This document shows, piece by piece, positions 1-6,339 of a stretch of DNA of 15,814 bases (positions within the stretch are counted from its first letter, which is position 1; each line of letters begins with the position of its first letter). The notes beneath the pieces were generated by a model that saw only the letters and a list, made by a program, of their open reading frames with translations, made no database searches and was not told where the DNA came from. This DNA is from Bacteroidota bacterium (GTDB taxonomy: Bacteria > Bacteroidota > Bacteroidia > Flavobacteriales > Flavobacteriaceae): the NCBI GenBank assembly GCA_023427845.1, contig JAEYZX010000187.1, positions 1-15,814 on the forward strand. Direction: 5' to 3'. A program made the position numbers and the translations under genes.

Positions 1-992
1 TTTCATGTAACACCGACGATGATTCCCAAACCGCGCTCGGGAGTTATGATAACGGTATCCTGGTGCTGAATGAGGGCGGGCTGGGAGAGGTGTCCTACAT
101 CAGCAACGATCTGTCGATTGTGCAAAACGATATTTTTAATACCGTAAATGGCGACATGCATGATTTGGGTAGTTATGCCCAAACAATATTTTTTAACGGC
201 GACCGTGCGTACATCATTTCAAATGGTTCAAATAAAATTACTGTAGTGAACCGGTATTCTTTTGAATACATCGCCACGATCTCGACCGGAATGCAGGTGC
301 CCCGGTATGGTGCGGTTTACAACGGAAAGGCGTATATCACCAACATGGGCGATTATATGAGCGATACCGACGATTTTGTAACGGTGATCAATCTGGCCGA
401 TTTTTCTGTTGAAACCCCTATTCCGATAAATACACGCGCCGAACGGATTATAGCGGCAGGCGGCAAGCTGTATGTTTCGGGAGGATCCTTTGGCATGGGC
501 GATAAAATCACGATCGTAAATCCCGATACCAAAGCTATTGATGATGTGCTGGATGTTGGCGTTTCTCCAAATTCGCTTGAGGAAAGAAGCGGAAATTTAT
601 ATGTGCTCTGCGGAAGCCTGGATCAGAACAGCAAGCTGGTCAAAATTGATGTGTCCAGTAATGCGATCGTTGACGAAATTCATTTTCCGGCGTCGATGGC
701 AAACGCGCAAAATCTTGACATTGAAGGTAATGCAGTCTATTTTTCAGTGGGAAGCAAAGTGTACAAATACGATTTGGATTCGGATCAGGTTGCCGATACG
801 CCATTATTTGATGTTCCGGCGCAGTCACCTTATATCGGTTATGGTTTTGCCGTGAATGGCGGACGTGTATATATCAGCGAAGCTGCTGCTGATTTTTCAT
901 CTTCGGGCAAGGTTTTCATTTATTCGACAAGTGGTGAATATATTGATGAAATCACGGTGGGCCTCGGGCCGAATGGTTTTTATTTCAATTAA
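1..992 (+). CDS. YncE/DUF5074-like beta-propeller lipoprotein (5' truncated)
   Basis: The frame is open from the left edge (first full codon at base 3) to TAA at 990-992, so the start lies upstream of the window. The first visible residues are SCNTDDD. Ser-Cys followed by an Asp-rich stretch is what is expected at a Bacteroidota lipobox and surface-export signal, so probably only a signal peptide of about 18 residues is missing and base 63 (GTG) is not the real start. The remaining ~329 residues show repeating units of about 40-45 residues (patterns such as RAYIISNGSNKITVVN, KAYITNM and VYFSVGSKVYKYD), typical of YncE/YVTN-like seven-bladed propellers (DUF5074-type). Such lipoproteins often sit beside TonB-dependent receptor genes, but no receptor gene is visible here. 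No catalytic motif is seen. Family assignment is fairly sure; the ligand is unknown. Confidence 0.8.
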   Translation, partial: SCNTDDDSQTALGSYDNGILVLNEGGLGEVSYISNDLSIVQNDIFNTVNGDMHDLGSYAQTIFFNGDRAYIISNGSNKITVVNRYSFEYIATISTGMQVPRYGAVYNGKAYITNMGDYMSDTDDFVTVINLADFSVETPIPINTRAERIIAAGGKLYVSGGSFGMGDKITIVNPDTKAIDDVLDVGVSPNSLEERSGNLYVLCGSLDQNSKLVKIDVSSNAIVDEIHFPASMANAQNLDIEGNAVYFSVGSKVYKYDLDSDQVADTPLFDVPAQSPYIGYGFAVNGGRVYISEAAADFSSSGKVFIYSTSGEYIDEITVGLGPNGFYFN

Positions 993-997
993 AAAAG

Positions 998-1021
998 AAA
1001 GGCTTTCATTTGAAAGCCTTT
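998..1021. terminator. Bidirectional intrinsic terminator
   Basis: A perfect 11-bp inverted repeat (AAAGGCTTTCA / TGAAAGCCTTT) with a two-base centre is flanked by an A-run on the left (991-996) and a T-run on the right (1019-1025). It therefore reads as a rho-independent terminator on both strands. It lies between the stop codons of the converging propeller lipoprotein and amidase genes and probably serves both. Confidence 0.85.
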
Positions 1022-1023
1022 TT

Positions 1024-1638
1024 TTATAGTTCGGATATGAATTCGAGGATCGTTTTTGCGATTTTCTCCTGTTCCTGTTCGTTGGTAAGGTACTTGAAGT
1101 CTTCCGGATTCGTTATGAAGCCGAGTTCTAAAGTGATTGCCGGTGCCTTCGAGTTCTTCAAAATAAAGAAAGGTGCTGTTTTTTGTCCGCGTATTTTTAG
1201 CTGGTTTTTTGTTTCAAGTGCGCTGCCCAGTTTTTTGGCAAGCTCGGCCGAGCGCGCTGCGTTCGCGCCTTCAACGGCGGTGAAAAGGTCAACGCCTCTT
1301 GCTTCCGGTCGCGGATTGGCGGTTACATGAAGGGAAAGTACAAGATCAGGTTTGATTTCGTTGATGAATGCGGTTCGTGCCGCAAGATCCATAGCGCTGT
1401 CGTCAGATCGCGTAAAGTGGAGTACGATATTTTGATTTGAATTCAGCGCGGCAATTCTTTTGGAAATTTGTGCCGTGATGTCTTTCTCGAGATGTTCATT
1501 GTGCTTTGCGCCAAAATCGTGTCCGCCGTGACCGGCATCGATTACGACATTGATTTTTCGTGAATCGGTAGTGTTGTTGATAAATGCGAACGAAATAATC
1601 GCAGCAATAATCAGCAGGATTTGAATTGGTTTTTTCAT
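1024..1638 (-). CDS. N-acetylmuramoyl-L-alanine amidase (Amidase_3)
   Basis: This 204-residue protein is a zinc amidase that cleaves the bond between N-acetylmuramic acid and the L-Ala of the peptidoglycan stem peptide. Residues 1-20 form a hydrophobic signal peptide or anchor. The Amidase_3 domain covers about 28-204. All expected residues are present: zinc ligands H37 (DAGHGGHD), E51 (HLEKD) and H104 (SLHVTAN), and catalytic E171 (LELGFITN). The family's VxxTR element appears as LHFTRSDD near 73-80. There is no LysM, SPOR or other wall-binding domain, so it is a minimal single-domain enzyme, probably acting in the periplasm. The ATG at 1638 gives the signal sequence directly. It follows the S41 protease gene by 74 bases on the same strand with no obvious terminator between, so cotranscription is possible. 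It ends in the shared terminator at 998-1021. Confidence 0.93.
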   Translation of the reverse strand: MKKPIQILLIIAAIISFAFINNTTDSRKINVVIDAGHGGHDFGAKHNEHLEKDITAQISKRIAALNSNQNIVLHFTRSDDSAMDLAARTAFINEIKPDLVLSLHVTANPRPEARGVDLFTAVEGANAARSAELAKKLGSALETKNQLKIRGQKTAPFFILKNSKAPAITLELGFITNPEDFKYLTNEQEQEKIAKTILEFISEL

Positions 1639-1712
1639 GGTTGGGTTATTTTGTTAAGATTATTTAACGAGAAAAAGGCTGATAATATTATAAAGATATT
1701 CTTTATTTCGAC

Positions 1713-3122
1713 TTACGGCTGCATTTGAGAATACATTTGGTTGCGCAGGTTATCGGCCGATTTTGAGTCGGTTAGCATTTTGGTAGCCGATTTATTTACT
1801 TTAATCAGCCTGCCATTAGCTGTGATTTGGCCAACGGCGGTACTCAACAACGGATCCGACATGGTGCCCAATGTCCCAAGATTCGATAAGTCTTCCAATA
1901 ATAAATAATCCGCTGGCAGCCCGTTCTGCTGATAATCGCCATAACCGTTTTTGTTTACGACTTTCAGTACAATTGGCTGCATCGCGTAATAGTGATTTGG
2001 ATTTCGGTCGCGTTTACCAAAAGCGGGCGAATCGTACAACGTAACCGAACCGACGTTTTTGCCCGTGGTATTATCGCCAATCTGAACCACATTGATATAA
2101 GGTTCGAGGCCATTGATAACGAGTTCGCTTGCCGATGCCGTACTTTTTGAGGTGAGTACATAAACGGTCGACAATTGTAAATCATTGATTGGCGAATTGT
2201 TTATAGTTGAGGTGAATTTGTTGACGATGTTGCTTTCGAAATGCGGCTGCATCTTATTGTTCCATTGCTCTTTTGCGAATAATTGGCCTGTAAACTGACC
2301 CGTAATCAAGCTTGCGAGTTTGGTGGCCGTCGCGATTGATCCGCCTGAATTATATCGAAGATCCAAAACCAGATGTGTAATGTCCTGCGATTTGAGTTGG
2401 CCGAATGCCTGATTCAACTGATTTTCATACTGCGGATAAAACCCGTTGTACATCAAATAACCGATTTTATGGGATCCGATTGCGATCACTTCTGTTTTGT
2501 AAATCGGGTTTTCGGAATAAACCCATTTTGTAAGTGAAACCGATTGCCCGTTTGGCGTTATGGCGCCATTGTCATAATCGGCCAGGTTCAGCGTATAGCT
2601 TTCGGCCGAAAGAAGCGATTGATAATTGTTTACCGTAAGCGGCGTTCCATTTACAGCATAGAATATGTCGCCACGCTGAATGTCTTTTGTCGAAGCATCC
2701 GAATTGGGCAGGATGTATCGGACCCATCCGAAAATTTCTGTCGCGCTTCCCGGAACAAAGTTGAGTCCGTAGTCTACACCATTATTCTTTGTGGTTCCCG
2801 ACAGAATGCCTTCCAAAATCCGATAATCGCTGTAAATGACGCTGAAGCGGTCTATCGAAGGATCCACGCGAAGTTGCTGGAACAATGTTGCAGGCTGATC
2901 GTAGCTTTCGAGATATTCATTTAATTCGCCCTGGTCTGCAAATCGGTCGTCGTCAAGATCAGTGACATTTTCCTGCCATAAATAATACAGGTTCATTCCT
3001 TTCCATACGAAGTCGTTGATTCTCAAATCGGACGGAACGTGCAGGGAATCGTCGGTTTGGCATCCATTTAAAAGCAATGTCAGCAGACAAAACGGAAGTA
3101 GAAGTGTTCGGAATATTTTCAT
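1713..3122 (-). CDS. S41 family (C-terminal processing) peptidase lipoprotein
   Basis: This 469-residue serine protease belongs to the CtpA/Tsp family. I start it at ATG 3120-3122 because that yields a clean lipoprotein signal (MKIFRTLL...LLLNGC, lipid Cys21). The frame is open to 3221, but those extra residues are not signal-like. Order of parts: S41 N-terminal region about 32-90, a PDZ-like region about 112-185 (containing QRGDIFYAVNGTPL), and the S41 catalytic core about 210-400. The catalytic dyad is visible as Ser330 (STASASE) and Lys355 (TTGKNVG). Their 25-residue spacing equals that of the S430/K455 dyad in E. coli Tsp. A C-terminal extension of about 70 residues has no recognised domain. 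It should be anchored in the envelope and cleave proteins near exposed C-termini. It is divergent from the ECF sigma operon across a short shared control region and lies upstream of the amidase gene. Confidence 0.92.
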   Translation of the reverse strand: MKIFRTLLLPFCLLTLLLNGCQTDDSLHVPSDLRINDFVWKGMNLYYLWQENVTDLDDDRFADQGELNEYLESYDQPATLFQQLRVDPSIDRFSVIYSDYRILEGILSGTTKNNGVDYGLNFVPGSATEIFGWVRYILPNSDASTKDIQRGDIFYAVNGTPLTVNNYQSLLSAESYTLNLADYDNGAITPNGQSVSLTKWVYSENPIYKTEVIAIGSHKIGYLMYNGFYPQYENQLNQAFGQLKSQDITHLVLDLRYNSGGSIATATKLASLITGQFTGQLFAKEQWNNKMQPHFESNIVNKFTSTINNSPINDLQLSTVYVLTSKSTASASELVINGLEPYINVVQIGDNTTGKNVGSVTLYDSPAFGKRDRNPNHYYAMQPIVLKVVNKNGYGDYQQNGLPADYLLLEDLSNLGTLGTMSDPLLSTAVGQITANGRLIKVNKSATKMLTDSKSADNLRNQMYSQMQP

Positions 3123-3123
3123 A

Positions 3124-3184
3124 TTTGGTGATTCATGGCAGAATTGCCGTAAATTTAAACATATTTCGAGGTCAATGTAACAAA
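3124..3184. promoter_or_regulatory. Candidate divergent promoter pair sharing one -7 box
   Basis: Bacteroidota promoters resemble TTTG (-33) and TAnnTTTG (-7). The palindromic octamer TAAATTTA at 3150-3157 matches 7 of 8 positions of the -7 box on both strands. TTTG at 3124-3127 lies 22 bases before it for the sigma operon (+). On the minus strand TTTG (CAAA at 3181-3184) lies 23 bases before it for the S41 gene. Spacing is at the long end and one base deviates, so this is tentative. Confidence 0.35.
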
Positions 3185-3230
3185 TAAAATTATGCCTCGT
3201 CTTGACCCTATAACCGCACAAACAAAACGT

Positions 3231-3740
3231 ATGAACCAGAATGATTTTATGCAGCTTGTTGGGCCTTTCAAGGATAAAATCTTCAGGCTGGCAAAAAGAT
3301 TATTGGTAAGCGTTGAAGAAGCTGAGGACGCGACTCAGGAAATCCTTGTGAAGCTGTGGAACAAAAGAGACAGCCTCGCACAGTACAATAGCATTGAAGC
3401 ATTGGCGATGACGATGACAAAAAATTACTGCCTTGATCAGCTCAAATCAAAAAGGGCAGGGAATTTGAAGATTGTGCACAGTAATTACACCGATCGCGAA
3501 GCCGGCGTTCAGCAGCAAGTGGAAGACCGCGATTCGTGGAGTTGGGCAGAAAAAATCATTGACGGGCTTCCGCAGCAGCAAAAGCTGATCGTTCAAATGC
3601 GGGATATCGAACAATATGAATATGAAGAGATTGCCAAAATAATGGAAATGAACGAAACTGCCGTACGTGTGGCACTTTCAAGAGCAAGAAAAACGATAAG
3701 GGAATTCATTACAAAAACACACAGCTATGGAATTGCATAA
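3231..3740 (+). CDS. ECF RNA polymerase sigma factor
   Basis: This 169-residue sigma-70 family protein directs core RNA polymerase to its own promoter set. Region 2 spans about 6-75 (the LAKRLLVSVEEAEDATQEILVKLW part matches the core- and -10-binding helices). Region 4 spans about 105-158, with a helix-turn-helix in YEEIAKIMEMNETAVRVALSRARK. There is no region 1.1 or 3, as expected for ECF factors. An upstream in-frame ATG at 3192 would add 13 residues. I prefer 3231 because the protein then begins with MNQNDF and goes straight into region 2, as ECF factors normally do; neither start has a Shine-Dalgarno site. Its last 14 bases overlap the next gene, a tight sigma/anti-sigma pairing. Target genes cannot be read from the sequence, but the two DUF4252 genes behind it are natural candidates. 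Confidence 0.92.
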   Translation: MNQNDFMQLVGPFKDKIFRLAKRLLVSVEEAEDATQEILVKLWNKRDSLAQYNSIEALAMTMTKNYCLDQLKSKRAGNLKIVHSNYTDREAGVQQQVEDRDSWSWAEKIIDGLPQQQKLIVQMRDIEQYEYEEIAKIMEMNETAVRVALSRARKTIREFITKTHSYGIA

Positions 3741-4176
3741 AATAGAAGAACTACTGGAAAAATACTTTGAAGGGGAAACAAGTATTGCCGAGGAAAATCA
3801 ATTGAAGGATTATTTTTCGTCATCTGATGTTGCGCAGCATCTGGAACAGTACAAACCGATATTCGGTTATTTCTCCAAAGCAAAAGAACAATTGTTTGAG
3901 CAGCAGATTACGCCACTTCCTCAAAGGAATACCAATCGCAGAAGCGCGTGGTTATCGGTTGCCGCATCAGTTGTGGTTTTGCTTGGCGTAGGGACATTTG
4001 CCTATTTCAATCAGGCTCAGCCGAACGATTTAGGGACGTACGACGATCCTGAAATCGCCTTAAGGGAAACGCAACGAGCGCTGTCATTACTTTCAGCCCA
4101 GGTAAACAAAGGCGTTGAAAGCGTTCAATACATCGAACACTATGACGAGGCCAAGGAAAAAGTTTTCATTAAGTAG
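3727..4176 (+). CDS. Probable membrane anti-sigma factor
   Basis: This 149-residue protein has a soluble N-terminus (1-70) and a single transmembrane helix at about 74-95 (AWLSVAASVVVLLGVGTFAYF). Arg71-Arg72 precede the helix, which predicts N-in/C-out. A C-terminal segment of about 55 residues should face the periplasm, with a helical stretch DDPEIALRETQRALSLLSAQ. This layout fits an anti-sigma factor: the cytoplasmic part would hold the sigma factor and the outer part would sense the signal. No Cys/His ZAS motif is present, so the domain is not the classical zinc type. The 14-base overlap with the sigma gene implies translational coupling and strongly supports the pairing. Function is inferred from position and topology, not from a recognised catalytic or binding motif. 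Confidence 0.75.
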   Translation: MELHKIEELLEKYFEGETSIAEENQLKDYFSSSDVAQHLEQYKPIFGYFSKAKEQLFEQQITPLPQRNTNRRSAWLSVAASVVVLLGVGTFAYFNQAQPNDLGTYDDPEIALRETQRALSLLSAQVNKGVESVQYIEHYDEAKEKVFIK

Positions 4177-4245
4177 TCCCAAAACCGGGCCTGACCGTGC
4201 CTCAGGAAAAAAAATAAACCTCAAATTTTTAAATAAGTAACAATC

Positions 4246-4761
4246 ATGAAAAAAATAATCGTAACATTAGTGTTTGCTTTGATGCCGGCTTTGATCTTTG
4301 CACAGGGTGCATTTGATAAATATGACGGGCAGGATGACGTGACAGCTGTGGTAGTGAACAAAAAAATGTTCCAGATGATGGGAAATGTAAAAAACAAGGA
4401 GTCACAACAGTACCTGAACCTGATCAAAAAGCTCGATAACCTAAAGGTGTTTACAACTGCAAGCAGCAGGGTGACAACCGATATGAAATCGACTGCTGAC
4501 AAGTATATCAAATCTGCCGGATTGGAAGAATTGATGCGGATCAACGACAAAGGCCAGAACGTCAAAATTATGGTGAAATCGGGTGCTGGACCAACGCAGG
4601 TTCGGGAACTATTGATGTTCATAGAGGGATCAGGCAAAGAAAATGAAACCGTTCTGATGTCGCTTACAGGTGATTTTGACCTGAACGATATTTCAATGCT
4701 GACCGAGAAAATGAATTTACCGGGTGGAGCCGATTTGAAAAAGGCCGCCCAAAAACGCTAA
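4246..4761 (+). CDS. Secreted DUF4252 domain protein
   Basis: This 171-residue protein has a clear signal peptide (MKKIIVTLVFALMPALIFAQ, cleavage near 19-20). The mature part matches the DUF4252 pattern: a short start after the signal (GAFDKYDGQDDVTAVVVNKKMF), then a mixed alpha/beta region in which a KVFTT segment precedes a TDMK-type segment, and a later glycine-containing strand region (MFIEGSGKE). No function is established for the family. It probably resides in the periplasm, since the signal lacks a lipobox Cys. It starts 69 bases after the anti-sigma-like gene and ends seven bases before its lipoprotein paralogue, so all four genes look like one transcript. A weak 5-bp hairpin (CCTGA at 4190-4194 with TCAGG at 4202-4206) lies in the gap before it and is too small to call a terminator. 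Confidence 0.82.
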   Translation: MKKIIVTLVFALMPALIFAQGAFDKYDGQDDVTAVVVNKKMFQMMGNVKNKESQQYLNLIKKLDNLKVFTTASSRVTTDMKSTADKYIKSAGLEELMRINDKGQNVKIMVKSGAGPTQVRELLMFIEGSGKENETVLMSLTGDFDLNDISMLTEKMNLPGGADLKKAAQKR

Positions 4762-4768
4762 TTTGAAT

Positions 4769-5308
4769 ATGATGAAACAACTTTTAGTCCTTGCTTTTTG
4801 TTTCGCACTTGCATCGTGTAAATCGGAACCTTCGCTTCAGAAGTATTTCGTGGAGAAAACCGAAGAGAATAACTTTATTGCCGTCGATGTGTCGCCCACA
4901 ATGTTTAATATCGATAAGTCGAAATTGACGGCCGAGGAATTCCAGGCTATGGAAACGCTGGATAAGATCAATATCCTGGCATTTCCGCTGACCGATTCGA
5001 CACGGGCGCAATATGATACAGAACGGGCTAAGGTTGATGAAATCCTGCAAGACAAAAAGTATCAGGAGCTGATGCATTTCGGTTCGGGTAAAAACGGTGC
5101 ATCGGTGAGCTTTGTCGGCGATGAAAACCATATTGACGAATTCGTGTTATTTGCCAAAAGCGATGAAAGCGGATTTGCGGTAGTTCGGATTCTGGGCAAA
5201 GACATGAACCCCACCGCAATCGTCACGATGATGTCGGTGTTAAAAGAATCGAACATGAACCTGGATCAGCTAAAGCCGCTTCAGGATATGTTCAACAAAA
5301 ATTTATAA
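4769..5308 (+). CDS. DUF4252 domain lipoprotein
   Basis: This 179-residue protein is read from ATG 4769; ATG 4772 is equally possible. The in-frame TTG at 4763 was rejected as less likely than two adjacent ATGs. The N-terminus is a lipoprotein signal ending LASC, with lipid Cys17 and then KSEPSLQ. The mature part has the same outline as the preceding protein: FIAVDVSPTMFNI resembles VTAVVVNKKMFQM, KINILAFPLTD resembles NLKVFTTASS, and both end in a segment built around a short run before LKPLQ or LKKAA. The two genes are therefore tandem paralogues, one soluble and one membrane-anchored. The function of DUF4252 is unknown. It is the last gene of the ECF sigma operon and is followed by a strong terminator. 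Confidence 0.82.
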   Translation: MMKQLLVLAFCFALASCKSEPSLQKYFVEKTEENNFIAVDVSPTMFNIDKSKLTAEEFQAMETLDKINILAFPLTDSTRAQYDTERAKVDEILQDKKYQELMHFGSGKNGASVSFVGDENHIDEFVLFAKSDESGFAVVRILGKDMNPTAIVTMMSVLKESNMNLDQLKPLQDMFNKNL

Positions 5309-5331
5309 ATAGGTGGTTAGTTAGTTAATTT

Positions 5332-5361
5332 AAAAAAGACGTTTGAAAAAACGTCTTTTTT
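5332..5361. terminator. Bidirectional terminator with GAAA tetraloop
   Basis: A perfect 13-bp stem, 5332-5344 pairing with 5349-5361, closes a GAAA tetraloop (on the plus strand). The A/T-rich foot of the stem runs into T-tracts on both strands, so it can end both the sigma/DUF4252 operon (+) and the HMA gene (-), whose stop codon (5361-5363) overlaps the stem foot by one base. Confidence 0.88.
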
Positions 5362-5705
5362 TATGCTTTGCAGCAACCATCAAGTTTTTCGACTGCTTCG
5401 GGATCGGCCGGTATTTCGTCGGCATCATAACCCAATTTTGATATAGCGGTCCGAATTTGCGTAAGATCCGTTTTTTTGGAGTTGTAAATTACATTAATTG
5501 TCATCGCTTCGGCGTCAAGCGTAATCATTTGAATTCCTTTATTCCTGATCAGTTTGCGTTCTAATAGCCCGCCGCAGGTTTCGCACTGACTGCAATGATC
5601 GCAAACAATATTGGTTTTGATGACTGCATTCTGTACCGTATCTTTTTGTGCACTCGCATTAAAGCCTAAAAAAAGAACGAAACAAATTTTTAACAATGTT
5701 TTCAT
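5361..5705 (-). CDS. Secreted heavy-metal-associated (HMA) domain protein, Cys-rich
   Basis: This 114-residue protein starts at ATG 5703-5705, which gives a typical signal peptide (MKTLLKICFVLFLGFNASAQ). The frame is open upstream to 5846, but that extension is not signal-like and overlaps the response regulator gene. The mature part has the HMA ferredoxin-like pattern: an N-terminal metal-binding loop, a GIQMITLDAEAMTINVIYN strand region and the end ISKLGYDADEIP. In place of the usual single CxxC, the loop carries C35xxC38xxC41xxC44 (CDHCSQCETCGG). Two more cysteines (C111-C112) sit just before the C-terminus. It is likely a periplasmic metal-binding or trafficking protein for a soft metal such as Cu, Zn or Hg; which metal is not shown. 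No transporter or metal-regulator gene is adjacent. It lies 55 bases downstream of a response regulator gene on the same strand, with no clear terminator between. Confidence 0.85.
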   Translation of the reverse strand: MKTLLKICFVLFLGFNASAQKDTVQNAVIKTNIVCDHCSQCETCGGLLERKLIRNKGIQMITLDAEAMTINVIYNSKKTDLTQIRTAISKLGYDADEIPADPEAVEKLDGCCKA

Positions 5706-5760
5706 TGTGTAGGTTTTGAAGGGGCAAGGTACAAAATTCAGATTATTGGGGAACATTTCC

Positions 5761-6207
5761 TCAATTGATGTTTCCCGCTCTATTTTTCTTGTAGTGGAAA
5801 TTACTGATTGTGGGTTTGGCGTTTTTCCAATCAATTGAAATTGCATGATCGATTGCAGTCCGAAGCTCGTTTATCGATTGAGGCTTCGTTATAAAATAAT
5901 CAGCGCCGGTGCGCTTTGCAAGGTTAATTGTGCGTTGGTCGCTTCCTGTCGAGAGCACCACTACCGGGATATCTTTAAAAAAGGGTGAAGATCTTATTTC
6001 GCGAATTAACTCAAAACCTGATTTGCCCGGCATATTTAAATCCACGAACACGATTTCTGCTTGTGGAGGCGGGTTGTACATAGCATCGAGCATCGATTCG
6101 CCCAGGAGAAACGCTTCAATTTCGGCGTTCAACCCCTGCGCGGCTTCTTTAAAGACATAAATATCATCTTCATCATCATCGGCATAAAAAATTGTCTGTT
6201 TACTCAT
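5761..6207 (-). CDS. Single-domain response regulator (receiver only)
   Basis: This 148-residue CheY/Rcp-like receiver has no output domain. Acidic pocket residues lie at D10-D12 (YADDDEDD), the phosphoacceptor is D56 (FVDLNMPGKSG), the switch Thr is T87 (LSTGS) and the conserved Lys is K108 (ITKPQS). A tail of about 25 residues after the receiver fold (ending YKKNRAGNIN) is basic and low in complexity. Receivers of this type usually pass phosphate within a phosphorelay or act on a kinase, rather than binding DNA. No kinase gene is adjacent; the nearest is the PAS kinase at 10428-13196 on the other strand. The HMA gene follows on the same strand. A T9SS cargo gene lies upstream and is separated by a terminator at 6294-6317. 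The ATG at 6205-6207 begins the receiver fold immediately. Confidence 0.9.
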   Translation of the reverse strand: MSKQTIFYADDDEDDIYVFKEAAQGLNAEIEAFLLGESMLDAMYNPPPQAEIVFVDLNMPGKSGFELIREIRSSPFFKDIPVVVLSTGSDQRTINLAKRTGADYFITKPQSINELRTAIDHAISIDWKNAKPTISNFHYKKNRAGNIN

Positions 6208-6293
6208 AAGCCAAAAGTTTTTAAGCTAAGATACGAATAAACGTAAAATACTTGCCGAATTAAAATCGTTGATGGAATGAGTCGAAAAAGCAA

Positions 6294-6317
6294 AAAGGCT
6301 GCCAATTGACAGCCTTT
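6294..6317 (-). terminator. Intrinsic terminator after the T9SS cargo gene
   Basis: An 8-bp stem (AAAGGCTG at 6294-6301 with CAGCCTTT at 6310-6317), extended by one more C-G pair past a mismatch, is followed on the minus strand by a T-rich run (complement of 6281-6296). It lies 22 bases past the stop of the 799-residue secreted protein and before the response regulator gene, so it probably separates the two transcripts. Confidence 0.75.
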
Positions 6318-6339
6318 ATTTTCTTATTCAATTTCCGTA

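Noticed and set aside
1010..1330. Open frame on the plus strand opposite the amidase
   Set aside because: It overlaps a gene with all catalytic residues intact, begins inside the terminator and shows no recognisable domain.
1653..1668. Hairpin GTTAA/TTAAC between the S41 and amidase genes
   Set aside because: It is a 5-bp AT-rich stem with no T-run, too weak to count as a terminator or regulatory structure.
2544..2924. Plus-strand open frame opposite the S41 protease
   Set aside because: It lies wholly inside a well supported gene on the other strand and its translation has no domain or signal features.
3123..3221. N-terminal extension of the S41 protease to an upstream start
   Set aside because: The extension would bury the lipoprotein signal peptide and overlap the sigma gene's upstream region; ATG 3120-3122 gives a proper lipobox.
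3192..3230. Upstream ATG for the ECF sigma factor
   Set aside because: It adds 13 residues that do not look like sigma region 2; the ATG at 3231 starts the domain directly. It cannot be excluded without transcript data.
4190..4206. Terminator between the anti-sigma-like and DUF4252 genes
   Set aside because: The stem is only 5 bp with a 7-base loop and an A-run instead of a T-run on the plus strand.
5706..5846. N-terminal extension of the HMA protein
   Set aside because: It would overlap the response regulator coding region and hide a clear signal peptide beginning at 5705.
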